Shown here in pieces: positions 33,090-49,497 of a stretch of DNA of 64,000 nt; position 1 is the first letter of the stretch; each line of letters begins with the position of its first letter. Below the pieces are notes generated by a model, which ran no database searches, had not been told where the DNA came from, and was given only the letters and a program-made list of their open reading frames with translations. This DNA comes from Nageia nagi. Lineage: Eukaryota; Pinophyta. A program made the position numbers and the translations under genes. The DNA is taken from assembly GCA_050084985.1 (NCBI GenBank), contig JBITNC010000002.1, positions 7,316,001 to 7,380,000 on the forward strand, read 5' to 3'.

Positions 33090-34770
33090 GAATTCAAAAT
33101 TCACTTCCACTTGAGGGCAACTTCACCAACTTGATAACATCCCTAAGCTTATCGAACTGATCTTTAAGAAGGGGCTTGATGAATAAATTAACAAAGTTCA
33201 AGGTTGATGGACAATACTCTAGGTGTATGATGACATCAAGAACCTTTTTTCTGATGAAATGGGATTGAATTTTCACATGTTTTGTTCTCTAATAGAACAA
33301 ATGATTCTTAGCCAAAGAAATAGTCAAATTATTATTTTAATAAATTAGATATGGACCAACTTGCACATATCCAATTTATTTCATAATATGCCTAAGCCAA
33401 ATAGCTTCCTAGGCTACAATAGACATGGATCAATATTCAAATTATGTGGTGGAAAGAGAAATAATAGGATGCTTCCTGGAAGCTCAAGAGAGAGCACCTA
33501 AACCAATGTTGAACACATACATAGAGGTTGATTTTTTATCATCTCTATCTTCCCATAGTTAGAATCTAAGAACCTTGAGACAATAGAGGAGGGAAACTTG
33601 GAATACTTGAGAGTAAGATCCTTCATCCTTGCAATCTACCTAAATATTTACTTAACAAAATTAAGATGCTTAACATATGGTTTTTGCATGCATCATGCCA
33701 TCAAATTCACTATAAAGGTAATATCTAGCTTGGAAATAGTCAAATAAAGAAGACTACCAATTAATTACCTATAAGCTGTAGCATCTACCAATTGAGAGTT
33801 GGAGCAAAGGGACACAATGATTCTAGGAGAGACTAGGATTACAACATATCTACACTTCTCTATTCCAAACTTTTGTAAGATGTTTGATATATATTTGGAT
33901 TGACTAAGATAAGTACAATCCTTGTATTGGTACACTTGCATTCCAAGGTAGTAGTGCAAGAGACCAAGATCAATCATTTCAAATGTTGCCTTAATCTTGG
34001 ATATGCACTCTTGAATGATTTCATCATTGTTTTCAATTATCAAAAGATCATCCACATAAAGGAGAATCAATACCACATATTTTCCTTGATTGAGTACATA
34101 TAGATCAGAATTAGAAAAGCATTTGGAGAAACTAATGTCTATAAAGTATCCTAAAATATTCTTGTACTAAGATCTAAGTGCTTGTGTAAGTCCATACAAA
34201 GACTTCTTTATCTTGCACACAAATGACTCTTTTCATTATACAATAAACCCTTTTGGTTGATTCATGTAGATTTCCACATCTAAATCACCATTGAGAAATG
34301 CACTTTTGATGTCTAGTTGAAAAACTTTCCATCCCTAAGCTGCTAAAAGAGCAATGATTATTTTGACATTAGGAATCTTTTCCATGGGAGAAAAGGTTTC
34401 CTCATAAATAACTCTGTATTTCTAAGCAAAACCTTTGGCTACTAACCTTGCCTTATATTCCTCAATATCTCCAATTGAATTGAACTTGACCTTGTAGATC
34501 CATTTATTTCCAACCACATTCTTCTCATTGGGATAAGGAACCAAGTCCCAAGTTTCATTTTTTATAAGTGCCTCATACTCCACTTTCATGGCTTCCATCC
34601 AATAATCATACTTTGAATCTTCTTTAATGATGAGGGCTCATTCTTATTATCAATTTTTGTAAATAAGGATTTGTTGAAGTTCATACTCCTTGTTATCCTT
34701 TGTGTTGGAGAATTTTTCTCCTGGGATGACTTGTCTACATCAATATCCAACCAGTTAGGTGCAATTGACA
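33090..34770 (-). pseudogene. RT and RNase H of copia D
   Basis: Reading leftwards, IKSAFLNGDLDVEIYMNQPKG (in two overlapping parts near 34310-34250), then KKSLYGL near 34205 and LILLYVDDLLII at 34060 carry the copia RT blocks, with the YVDD box intact. LGLLHYYLGMQVYQ and YLSQSKYISNILQKFG follow (33975-33860). The RNase H end is at 33276-33094 with FVNLFIKPLLKDQFDKLRD, corresponding to the terminal T-K-P-L block with threonine replaced by isoleucine. The middle of RNase H (about 33300-33740) is poorly readable. The upstream piece 34771-34586 is the integrase-RT linker (TQRITRSMNF). Stops are numerous. Confidence 0.87.
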
Positions 34771-34879
34771 AGTTATCTAGATCATCAACATCCTCATTAG
34801 AATTAGATTCTTTTGGAAGTTCATTGAACTTTACATCCCTTGATATTAATACTACTTTTTCGTATGGAGAGTAGAGCTT

Positions 34880-35600
34880 GTAGTATATATGCTAACTATC
34901 ATAACCTATAAAGATACATTTTTTAGCTCTTTTATCTAACATTTTCCTTTTCTCAAGAATAATATAGGAGAATGCTTCACAACCAATTACCCTAAGGAGA
35001 GAAATGTTAGGTTTTATTATTGTCTAAGATTCACAAGGAGTTTTTTCCTAAATAAATTTTGTGAGACACATATTCAAGGTGTAAAATGCAGTGCTCACAA
35101 TTTCACCCCACAAGAAACTAGGAAGATTTTCCAACATGCATCTATCTATCTCCATAATTATTCTATTTTTCCTTTCAGCAACACCATTTTATTGAGCAAT
35201 GTAAGAAATTATAAACTACCTCTTAATTCCATACTTAGCATAAAAGACATTAAAATCATTACTATTATATTCTCCCTCATTATCTGATCTCAACATCTTG
35301 ATTTTAAGGTTAGTTTGATTTCCAACTAAGGCCTTGAAATATTTAAACCTATCAAAGGTTTGATCCTTATGCTCAAGTAGATAAAAAAATGCCATCCTAC
35401 TAAAGTCATCAATGAATGTCAAGACATAAGAAGATCCTCCAAGTGACTTAGTCTGAAATGGACCCATCAAATCAAAATACAAAAGCTGTAGAGGTTGAGA
35501 TGCTCTTGTTGCCTTATCTTTTTCAAATCTTTATCTATTCATATTTCCTAGGTTGTACTTCTCACATATACCAATTTAAGATGAAATTGAAAGCAAACCT
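34880..35600 (-). pseudogene. Integrase of copia D
   Basis: The core is open at 35482-35216: YFDLMGPFQTKSLGG gives the first aspartate, FIDDFSRMAFFYLLEHKDQ follows, and MLRSDNEGEYNS gives the second. An in-frame TAG comes right after the GIKR sequence; then NGVAERKNRIIMEI (near 35180-35150) supplies the glutamate, and GYDS near 34910 the C-terminal region. The TAG sits at the same codon as the stop in copia E. The zinc-binding HHCC part upstream is only faintly readable near 35560. Confidence 0.85.
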
Positions 35601-36049
35601 ACTACAAGTTCTTGGTATTTCATAACTTGAATACTCTTATGATCAAGGTTTCCTAAACATCGGTGCCAAAGATTGCCTCTAGAGCACACATTCAAGATAT
35701 ATCTTCGTTGGAACTTGATCCATAATGTAAAGATCATATTTCATTGATACTTTGACCAAAGTTACAAGTCCCTTCTTAATTCACCAAGAGTGTGATTTGA
35801 ACTTAAAGGAGTACCCTTTTTTTGTAACTTGAATTACAGAAAGAAGGTTCATTATGAGTTTAGGAACATAGATCACATTATCAAGAACCTTTCTATGAAT
35901 CAACACACTCCCAATCCCTTAAACTTCAAGGATTGAATTATAACCTATCACAATTTCATCTTTTCTATACTTATGAAAATTTTCAAACTTATCTTTTTCA
36001 AATCATAGGTGATTAGTGCATTCAGAGTCAACAATCTAATCAATCGAGA

Positions 36050-37001
36050 AGGAGCAAGTCATGGAGTAGAGTCCAACAATAAATCTAGCTTTTATATTCT
36101 TCTTCCCTTTAAAGTTATTTACATTTCCATTTCCTTTATTCTTCTCTTATCTTTTCTTTTTTTAGCAATAAAATTCTTTGTGACCATGGATGCCATAAAA
36201 GTTATAATTTCCACTAAAATTTGCCTTGGGATTTGGTTTGCTTACCTTGCCTTTTCCATCTCTTTACTTGAAGTAGCTCTTATTGTTGTTGTTTCCCTTT
36301 TTCTTGAACTTCCTGGAAGAATAAAGATAATATTTATTTTAATAATTGAACTTATTCTTGAAAGGAGTATTTTTTACTCCTAGAGCAATGTTATTTTTCT
36401 TTGAAGAAAAGATCAACACCTTTTTGTTAAGAGTTTCCTCGTACTTAAGAAAGAGCCTTGAAAGGTTTTTGAGAGAGAAGACTTCTTTTTCATCATCAAG
36501 CCTAGTCTTAATAACTATCACAAAATTACTAAACTTTGAATAAAGGCTTTGGAGAATGATGAAGACCATGAACTCAATGTTGATCCAATTGCATCCACAA
36601 GTAATAAGTTGGGTCCTAAGGTTAATGATTTTATTCAAGTAGATGGCAACATTTTTATCTACCCCTTGACGAGATTAAAGCAAGTTTTGGAGAATAGTGA
36701 ACCTTATTGAAAATTTAGATCCAAGGTAAAGTTTTTTGAGCCTATCCCAATCTTCTTTTGCTGAGGTTGATGATAAAATCATAAGGAGGACTTCATCTAA
36801 CACTGCATAAAAAATAATGGAGGTTGCCAACTCATTCTTCGTGTTGTATGCCTCAAGTACCTTCTCATATGTAGGAGCAACTAGGTTCTTATTAACTGTA
36901 TGCCAAAGCTTCCTTTCCTACAATTCAACTTTCATCCAAGGTTTCCAAATATCAAAGTTGAAACCATAGAGAATGTGCTTGGGTAAGAAGGTGTCTCCCA
37001 T
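36050..37001 (-). pseudogene. Gag of copia D
   Basis: The start is the ATG at 37001-36999, giving MGDTFLPKHILYGFNFDIWK, the usual N-terminal block of copia gag (F-x-G-x-N-F/Y-x-x-W). A stop soon follows (near 36920), and further blocks are LASTIIFY-like, DWDRLKKLY, and the piece 36638-36339 containing NKIINLRTQLITCG and LSRLFLKYEETLNKK. A zinc-knuckle remnant near 36215-36160 reads NFYGIHGHKEFYC, in which the first cysteines are lost. The protein is smaller than and distinct from gag of copia E. Confidence 0.8.
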
Positions 37002-39892
<2,891 letters not shown>

Positions 39893-39903
39893 ATTTGATA
39901 CCA
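39893..39903 (-). other. Primer binding site of copia D
   Basis: The minus strand reads TGGTATCAAAT two bases inside the LTR end at 39906. Its first eight bases match the initiator-Met primer site of plant copia elements. Confidence 0.75.
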
Positions 39904-39905
39904 AA

Positions 39906-40407
39906 TGAAGGATTTTGACCTTAAATAACATAATCCTAAACTACCAAGATCACTTGAAAGCTCACTCTAACATCAATACTCATAACATAACAATCTCACA
40001 AATCAACATAAGTTATAAAGTGGTTCCTCCAACTAGGAGTACATCCACTAACTAATATCTTTCTTCTTTCACAAATACAACTCTCTTATAAGAACTCTTT
40101 CTTCATCTCCCTATCACTAATCCTAGAGCATAACTTTGCTTCACTATTTGGTGAGTGATCACAAAGAGGGGTCTTTCTATTTATAGGCCAAAATCCTCCT
40201 TTGGATCACCCTTGTAACCATTGTACAAAGGCATGACATGATTCACCCTTTTACCCAATGGGAATGCTCATGATAAGGAGTGTAGGACAAATTATATTAT
40301 CATATTCACTTAAATACTTAAGGTATATAGGAATACCTTTAAGTATTAGTGAATTTACAAAGAGAAACATTACAAAACCTTACAATAATTCATAATATAT
40401 TCAAACA
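39906..40407 (-). repeat. 5' LTR of copia D
   Basis: It is a direct repeat of 31844-32342; the two differ at a small number of positions and short indels. CTTAG at 40408-40412 follows. On the minus strand the TGTTGG-type start is altered to TGTTTG. Confidence 0.9.
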
Positions 40408-40412
40408 CTTAG

Positions 40413-41200
40413 TATACTTAGGTTTTTATTACTTGAAACCTTTAGAGTAGCTAGAGGAGTAATACATGATACATTTTATAATAATTTATCAATCATTTTA
40501 TGTAAAGGGTAATCTTTATAGGTGACATATATTCTAGTTTAGACTGAGGCAAAAGAAACTCATAAAAGAACCTTTTGACTCATTCATCAATTATTTTTTC
40601 ATCCTTTTGTAAAATCACCAAAACTTTATCTCCTTTTGCTTGTATTTCCATTAATATCTAAATTTTACTAAAGTTTTGATATCATGCTTGAACTATTTCA
40701 TAAATTTATAAACAAGATACTTGTAATAATCAATACTTATTTTAGGAAGAGAATAATACCTTTTCAATGCTTCATTTTTTAAACTATTATATATAATTTA
40801 GAAAGCATATCCTCATCAATAATGTATTCAATAGTATCTTATTGATATTTTCTTATATGCACTTTAGGATCTTGGGAATCTTCAAATTTTATGAACTTAA
40901 TATTCCTCTTTTATGTCAATACGTTGTTATCAATAGTCTCACATAAATATCTCTTTAAACTTTGGAAATCATTACCACTTAAAGGAGGTAATATATTTTT
41001 TATTTGATTGATTTCTTCTTGTATATTTATAAATTCCTGAGATTGATCTTTAGACTATTGTATGAAAACTTGAACTTGCTTTGGAGGTGGGTTTATAAAT
41101 TATTTCTCCTATTCTTTTTGTTGTGGTTGTATTTTTTGACTTTCCACTTGTTGTGCTTTTAATAATTTACTTTCAAGTGATAACTAGAATAATTTTTTTT
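40413..41200 (-). pseudogene. Gag remnant of gypsy element C (upstream part)
   Basis: Minus-strand reading shows FIKFEDSQDPKVHIRKYQ near 40910-40850, then EYIIDEDMLSKLY near 40825, and KISIDYYKYLVYKFMK near 40740-40690. These follow the pattern of the Ty3/gypsy retrotransposon-gag core (F-x-G-x-x-D-P-x-x-H/W ... F). Stops and frame changes are frequent. An upstream glutamine-rich segment lies near 41160-41000. This piece joins the protein-coding remnant left of 31843 once copia D is removed. Confidence 0.65.
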
Positions 41201-43430
41201 ATTCTTTTATTCTATCATTTCAAATAAATTTTACATATATGATCCAATCATTGTTCATCTATTACTTTTCTAAAACCTTCTAGTTCTTGTAAATCTATAA
41301 GGGATTCAATTCTAATGTCATGTTTTACTTTACTCCAATCTAGTTATTTTAAGTAAGATTTGTTGAGTAAATATCTAAGTTGCTCACTCATCCTTTTTTT
41401 TCTTGGTTTGATCATGTACTCTATGAATAACTTTGATTTGAGTTACCTAATGATGTGGATGGAGATGAACATAAAATACTTTTTTTCACTCATTATAATT
41501 GATTTTTAAATAATGTAATCTATCTTTAATTAGGGTACCATGAGCCTCATATAGATTTATCATCTTGAGATAATGATGAAGCTGAGTCTCACGATATTGT
41601 AGATGAATACTTAGTTTCTAATGAAAAAAATTAAATGCTAAAATAGTTTTACTAAATTTTTCTAACCGAGTGTATGTAATAAAGTACAAATTTGAAATAT
41701 GGATTCATTCTATGCATTCTCTCTCTCTCCATAGGGTCATGGGATAAGATTATGCATTCTTTTAATATATTGCATCATTATAGGGTAGTGCATAATGTAA
41801 GCATTTTAAAAATAATTAAGATGTAAAATTGGTGAGGTTGAGATGGAAATCACTTTATATAAAAGTGATGGGAGCATTATTAGATAATATAGTATCATAA
41901 ATTACTTTCATAAAAGGGAACGAACTTGAAATATAATAAAATTGGAAGAAGTATTTCTAGAATAGTATAGTATAATCAACTCATTTCAAGACTCTATTTT
42001 TTTCACTTTTTTTAGTAGACTAGTTTAGAAAAGTATTAGTAAAAAATAGGAGTTGGAGTTAAACTAGCTAATCTTGCTTTTCATTAAATACCTCACTTCC
42101 TTTTATCTTAAAATCCATCGATTTAGGAGAGATTATTTTTTCAATTTCCTTTTAAATTATATTGATTTCAAAACAAAGGGCCCTTATTGATGGTGACAAA
42201 GAAAAAGTTAACCGCCACCATAACTTACATATATCAAGGACATGATTCAAAGCATATACATTATGCCTAATGGTTGCATATTAATTTCCATGAATATCCC
42301 TATCACTTGATTGAATGAGTCCATTCTCCAAGTAAACAAATATGAATGCAACCTAGGCAATAATATAAAAATAATTCCACCTTTGTCAGGAGTATGATCA
42401 ATACTATAAAGATTGTTATCCTACCAAATGAATTTAAATTTGCTTTACACCAGAAGCTTTAATTTTTTTTTTATTTCCTAAAAAATATAAAATTATAAAT
42501 AACTATATTTATAAGTAATATTAATTTATTCTTTATATACCATATAGTTTCAAACTATGTTTGTTATTCTCCTAACATTCTAAGATAAATACATCATAAG
42601 CATTGATCAAGAACATACCTTCTTCGATAACCTTAAAATTATTAATGTTCAATTTTGATACATAGGTTATTGTTGGGAAAAATAAAAGAAAATAAATATA
42701 TTTCATGCAAATGAATTTACCAATGAGGGTGACTAAATTTCAAAGGAAAGGCTTTGATAGAAATGGAAGTTCTAGGAATTTAAGCCAATTAGGCACTTTG
42801 AGGGAGATGTTCTTAAAGGTTGTAAAATTACAATACCAAAGTTAAAAGTTGAGCATGATGCTCTAAAAATACTAAGAACCTTTACTAAGTATGGGCATCA
42901 CACGTTATGGACCATTAAAATAAAAAGAAAAAAATGGTAAGATTTTGGATACTTTTAACTTTAATACCATGAGGCTACCATACCATTTGAACCCATTGTT
43001 GAATGAAAGTGTCATTCAAAATATGATTAAGGAAATATATAATTAAGGTATGTTGATAGGTAAAATAATATTAGGATTGGAGGAGTTACCTTGTGAAATA
43101 CTTTTGGGATGAATTCCCTATGATGTTTACCAAGCACTATGGCTCTCACTTGTACTTGCTAATGCAACTATTTATAGACAAATAGGGAGAACAAAGAATG
43201 AGTAGAGAATATGAATGCTAGGGTACACATTGAGATACATCAACTGCAGCTATGATTAGATATGGAAGGTAGAATCGTAAAGAGAGCATAGGCTTGGAAA
43301 GTGAAGTGTAAGATTGCAAGGAAAAATGAGTTGCAAGGTTACAAAGTGGGAGCGTAGTTTCGTAGAGGAAAACTAAGTGCAAGTTGCTGAAAGAGGAAAG
43401 AAAAGAGTAGGAAAAATATATGTGGAATGG
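41201..43430. other. AT-rich sequence, nothing recognised
   Basis: No LTR for gypsy C, no transposon domain and no gene could be supported here. Part of it may be the unrecognised 5' end of gypsy C or the leader of the LINE at 43.5 kb. Confidence 0.35.
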
Positions 43431-43499
43431 GAAAATTGAACCATGGAGGCTATAATAGGGGAGGGCAGTACCCAGGGAAATCCCTCTTTCAAAGACAAG

Positions 43500-44811
43500 T
43501 TAATATCTCAAGGGGAAATCAAATAACAAAAACCCTACTTTCATTTGCCAAGATTGGATCCCTTCAAAAATGAATATGGATGCATGAAGAGGATGAATGA
43601 GATACCTATAGTCTAACTTGATTGTCCTAAAATTGATGAAGAAATTTTTATCTTGGAAGCAACTGCTCTCATTGGAAAATTTATGAGTTCAAATTTGCAT
43701 CCTAAAACTATTGAATAATGTGCAAGCAAAAATTGGTTCACAAAAGGAGAATACAAGATCAATTTCTACCTAAATGGGTATTTGTTGGCCTCCTTTGCCT
43801 TTGAAAATGAAAAATATGAGATTTTATAGGGTGTCCCTTAGTTCCACGGAAGTGCAGGACTATTTCTCAAGCCATGGCATGTTAATTTCAACCTGGAAGA
43901 AGAATTCCCAACCACTCCATCAGTTTGGGTAGGACTCCCAACCTTTCCTGGTCAGTTTTGGAATGAATTATATTTAACCAGAATAGGTAACACATTAACG
44001 ACCTACATGAATGCTTCATAATGCTTCATAACTAACTCTATCCTAGAAGCACTTATCCTAAACTTGTATTTGTATGCACATGAATCTCCATGCCCCAATA
44101 CCTAAGGAAATCTTTTTCCAAAAGAGTGGATATTCACATGAACAACCCCTTGAATATGAAAATTTACCTTTTTGTTATCAAGAATGCTTAGCATATGGAC
44201 ATTTAGCCCATAGTTCCCCTCACTCTCCTCCTCTAGAACCTCAAGTACAAGCACCTCCAATCAATTATTCCCACTCTCCCAAAAGAAATATTCAGGAATC
44301 CACTCTTGACAACAAACAAAGTGTCCATTATGTACCTAATAAAGTATATGCCTCCACAAACTCAAATAGTACTTTCAATAAAGCAATTGTAAGTAAAACG
44401 AATTCTAAAGTTCCTCTCAACAACATGAACTCTGGGATAACTTCTGATTGTCAAAAATAAAATAACAAAAATAGTGAAGGAGATAGAGAGTCCAAAAGAG
44501 AATGAAGGAAGAGGAGAAACAAAAGAGAATGAAGTAAAGAATAAAGGAAGAGGAGAAAAGAAGGAATAAAGGATGAAGAAGAAAATGAAGTGAAGGAAGA
44601 AGAAGGAGAAAGCGATGATGGAAAGAAACAAGAAATAGAGGAAGAAATGGAAGAGGAAGATGATAGAGAAGAAGAAGAACAAGAAGTAAATCTAGATGGT
44701 GCACATAAAGAAACACGAGAGAAAGAGATAAAACCAAAACCTGTAATAGAAAAAGAATACTATACAATGGAAGAACTCTCAAAAAGGGGTTTGAATGCAG
44801 CAAAAATATAG
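43500..44811 (+). pseudogene. LINE ORF1 remnant (DUF4283 plus zinc knuckle and acidic tail)
   Basis: Plant L1-type LINEs encode an RNA-binding ORF1 with a DUF4283 domain and a CCHC knuckle. Here DUF4283 blocks appear in order: EIFILEATALIGKFM (43640), WFTKGEYKINFYLNG (43740), GSAGLFLKPWHVNFN (43850), VWVGLPTFPGQFWNELYL (43930) and RIGNTLTTYMNAS (43985). After stops the frame 44074-44460 continues with PLEYENLPFCYQECLAYGHLA; its knuckle keeps the second cysteine and histidine but has lost the last cysteine and C-x2-C spacing. A purine-rich stretch encodes a Glu/Lys-rich tail (44580-44760). No ORF2 is found downstream. Confidence 0.78.
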
Positions 44812-47800
44812 CACTATAAGTATTATGACAAAAAAATAAATATTGTCCCTATTATTGCAGAGAAGCAACAAAAAGGAATAGAAGGGATACAAAAAGAAGA
44901 TGGGAGATAGAAAATGGGTTTCCTTCTACAAAAAACACTAAAAATTAAAGGCAAATAAGACACTACATGAGATAACATGTGTTTAGATGGAAAATATATG
45001 TGTTTTGTAGTTGAAACCAAGACAGAAGCACCTAAATTTGAAGATGAAGAAAGTTAAGGTAGTAGAATGCAACATTCTAGTACTAGCTACACAACCGTTT
45101 GATGTACCTTTGATAAAATTGTAAAGTTCTTGGAGACCTTCAAAACTCTAGATTTTTTTGATTAATACATAATTTACCCATTAATAAAAAAAAAATTGAA
45201 TATACTAACAAAGAAGATACTATTGAAATGAAGGGAAAAGATACCTACCAAATATGGAGTTAATATCAAGAATCAACATAAATATAATATGAAAATATTT
45301 TACAAAAAAAAATCTTAAGAAATAAATAATGTGAAATAAAATAATAATAATTGTAAACTATGAAAACCTTAATAACCTTCTCACTCTAATTATTTTCATA
45401 TCATTGTTGCTTTGAAGTTAAAAATATTTATATTAACTAAATTAAACTATAAAACTAAGCAAAAGCTATGTTTAAGTGTCTACAATATAGGTAAACATTC
45501 AAGAGCTATTCATGTTCTCTTACTTCCATTGCGGGATAATTACATAAGACAACCCTTCATATATTAAATGGTTGGATGAGCTTTAGATGTATAGTTGTTG
45601 TAATAGAATCCAATAGATAGTCAAAGGTTCATTATATATATTAAAATGATGACTAAAAAAAGGTTCAATATATATATTAAAATTATGACTAAAAAATGTG
45701 TCTCAATGGGGCTTATATAAACTCTACAATTTCATCACTGTTAGCATGATAAAAAGACAACTTCTCCATGGTGATAAGTTTCCTGGGTCCCTTGGCTCTA
45801 TTGAAATGGATCTTAATCGTAACATTGAATATGCATATGCCCAAACTGCCTGTTCACTGGATTCTTAGAACGTAGTAGTGTTAACCAGCATGAAGTCAAT
45901 AGATGGAACAAAAGATTGACATATCACCTACCTATTTGTTGCCAAGATGGCAACATCTTAATATAAATATATGGCTTCCCAATAATAGCTACCAAAATAA
46001 TAAAATATCATTACCAACAACATCAAAGAAAACATATTGATTTTGACCACATTTAATATGGTTGAAAAATGAGGGAAGATGCCATTTAATAATGGACTAA
46101 AGCATACAATAAATGTAATTAATCATGCATGTTTAAGTAACAATGAACTCATCTTTGTCGTAATTGATTATATAATATTATAATACGTGATGGGGGATAT
46201 GTTGTTGGCTACTAGGCCTCAAAAATCATGACCACGTATTGCAATATCTCTACTTGGCATGTCCACGTACTTAAATAAAATATTTACATTTATTGAATAT
46301 TGTATGTAGGACCGTCACCTTGAAAATATATACACGAATTGATCTTATGAGTGAAACCCATGTTGACTAGATCTACAATAAATGAGATTTAATAATAGTG
46401 TATAATTTTTTATTTTATTTTTTGGTTGATAATATATGATATTTAATAATAATGTATTATTTTTTTATTAGAAATCAAAGTTTTCTTAGTTTAGTTGTAA
46501 TTATCTTTTTGATCAAAATTATGAAAGATTTGCATTTTATTTCATTTGTGTACTTGCTTTCAACTCTACAAGATTTTGTATTGTGTTTCTACACTAGAGG
46601 GGATGAAATTTAAACATGTACATATCACATTTGAGATATTTTAATGTCTCTACTTACCAACTTCTCTAGTGAAGATCCATAATAATTTTTTTTTTTTGAT
46701 AATTCAATAAATAATAAAATCTACCTAATAAAGCTATGCAAAATAAAGGTAAATATATTTCATATAAAGAGTAAAGCATAGGAGATGTTTAGTAATTATT
46801 ATTTGATTTTTTTATGAAATTCAAATTTTGCTGAATTTGGTAATCATCATCATATTTTAATATCATCCACACTTGTATCACAAAGTATCAATATCAACAT
46901 TATAAGTGGTTGAAAATTGAACTCAAGTGGGTGGCTAAACATGTTAGTGATTTGATCTATGAATCATGACTCAATATACTATTTAATTTAATTTCGACTT
47001 TTGATATTTTATTTTAGGTATTTTGCATTATCTTTCACTTAAAAATTTAAAATTAGGATATTGGAGTTAGTCAAGTTAGCAAATAAATTTAGAAGGATTT
47101 CTTTTTATAAGTTTAATCATTGATAAGATATCAAATTTTGAGTTTTTTGTTTAGATTAATAAAAATAAAAATAACAAAAATAAATCTAATTTGACATAAC
47201 AATGATTTAATATTTTTGGAGATGTTGTAATAAAGATTATTATAGTTACAATTAGTATGAATACTAATATATCCAAGAATCATCTCGAATACCTTTAGTA
47301 ATACAAGACTATTATAATATTTTTTAAGAGCATTATGACATTCATTTCTAGAAACTACAATGGGTTCTACTTTCAACCAAGATGTTATGATCAAGGTGTA
47401 TCTCTTTTGTCAAAGTGATTAAGGACTTGTACTTGTCCTTGATTGCATTTGCTATATTTTCACGAATTTTTTTTATCATGTTATTTCATACTCTATAGGC
47501 TAGAAGTTTTGAACTTAGGATCTCCTTTAAAAGATATTTCAGCACTTATTTACTACCCAACTCCTCTAATATGAATTCACACATTATCATATTTTCATTT
47601 GGTAGTTGTAACCAACTTGTGATTTTGTGTAAGAGTATTACTTGAAGAGTCCATTAGCCAAATTGGACAAATATAATATAACGAACATATTATTTTAGGT
47701 ACTTAAATTTTACCCCAATTAAAATATGAATAAAATTAAAGTAGAATACTTGTTCATTTTTAAATGAAGTAAAAGAAACAATATGGGTCTCCATTTACTA

Positions 47801-49492
47801 CTTCTACAAAAATAGTTGTAAATGATGTTAAAAAATTATGAAGTTTTTAAAGGATATATAAGACATGCTCCATGATGATATAGATGTAAAAACTATCTCA
47901 TAATTTCAAGTTTAATTTTTTTTAATATATTTTTATAAGGGTATGATGTGATGATGATTAAATATGTAATCATTTATATAAAGATGAAAACTTTTCTAAG
48001 CAATGATAAGGTGTAAACTTTATAATATTTTGAAAAAATATATAATGATTTTCTTATATGCCATTTAAAAGTTATTTTGGATGATACAAGTGAAATCTTA
48101 TGTGGGATATTTAGGGCTCAAACTTAGTATAGTATTGTTTTAAGGATATTGTAATATTGATAAGAAGATATTCTAATAAAAAATGTTATTAAAAAAATAT
48201 ACCATTATCAAAAATACATAAGATATAAAGTTCAAGAATGATACCTTCTACGATGAATAAAATTCATTAGATTTAAGAGGGCCTTCATGTTTCTAATTTA
48301 TGTCCCATAACAAAAAAAATCATTATAACATAGGAACAAAGGCAATGTACTTTTTGGTAGTTATAATTGAGTGGTTATATCTTCCATAAGATTTGCAATA
48401 ATGAAAAATACAATTTATATTCTTTCATGTTTGTTAAAGATATTAAGTGTATTCCAAGTGTGGTAACAAGAAGGATAATATAGTCATTCTATTTATAAGG
48501 AAGTATTTTTTCCTCATGGATATATTTATTTATTTCTCATCTCCTTATTATGGTAATACACATTTTTTTATCTTGAAGTTTAATAGCTCATTCATTATCA
48601 TCAACCAACAACAAATTTCTTAATGAATAAGCTTATTATTAACATAAATATTTGAGGAAGTTGTAGGAACTTATTGAAGAGCTTAATTCATGAAAAATAA
48701 CTATATTGTATACTATGAAAAATAAATTATGAAAAGAAACAATAATCCCATGAATGCAATGATACAAGTTGTTGATTAACAATAGCTCATAAATAATAAT
48801 TATTTTATGTAGGACACAAATACCATTTAGTAAATATCAAATGAATTCATTATAGAAATGGAACAAATACACCTATTATCAAACAATCCAAATGATATTG
48901 TATTTAATGCAATGCAGACTAGATCAAATTCTAGTTGATGAACATCATCTAAATCTATCATTATTAGATATTCTATGAGTTGTCCCTAAAATATTATGCC
49001 TTAGATATGTTGCAAATATAATGATATCATTATTATCATAAAATAACATAAATAATATCATTGTGGTTCTCATATTAAAAGCATATAAAAGAAAAGATGA
49101 TTAAGCATATGAAAACATAATAGATCCAAGGATGATAGATGGTGGTTAGAATTACCAAAATAGATATATGGCCTAATCTCAATATTGATATGCTAGGATA
49201 TGATAGGGAATGCCAAGCCTCATTTCTCCTTTTATACCTTGCAAATAATAAAAGAAGAATATTAGTTGACATTATACAATTATAATATAATAATGATACT
49301 ATCAAGATAATTTTAGATAAGCTCATAATTAATATGGGCTAGCCTTGATTAACACATGATTAGCAAATGCTTAGAACATTCACCCTTGAATTCTTAATAT
49401 TTGCATAATTAAGTAAATTTAATGTGATTTTAAATAAATTAAAAATCATTTTTAGGTATCGATATATATATATATATATCATGATAGATCTC
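44812..49492. other. 4.7 kb of AT-rich sequence, nothing recognised
   Basis: Only stop-dense short frames occur. A duplicated pair AAAGGTTCA(T/A)TATATATATTAAAAT is near 45627 and 45661. The stretch 45730-45950 is slightly less AT-rich but shows no frame or domain. A T-run near 46687 and a short TA run (49465-49479) are low complexity. Confidence 0.4.
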
Positions 49493-49497
49493 ACAAA
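49493..49497. repeat. Left target duplication of copia element E
   Basis: ACAAA precedes the LTR at 49498 and recurs at 54880-54884 after the other LTR. Confidence 0.92.

Noticed and set aside
36009-36383. Plus-strand hydrophobic 124-codon frame
   Set aside because: It lies opposite the gag remnant of copia D and has no supporting signal.
44362-44803. Minus-strand frames rich in Phe, Leu and Ser that look like membrane proteins
   Set aside because: They are the complement of the purine-rich Glu/Lys tail of the LINE ORF1. Purine-rich DNA always yields such hydrophobic antisense frames.
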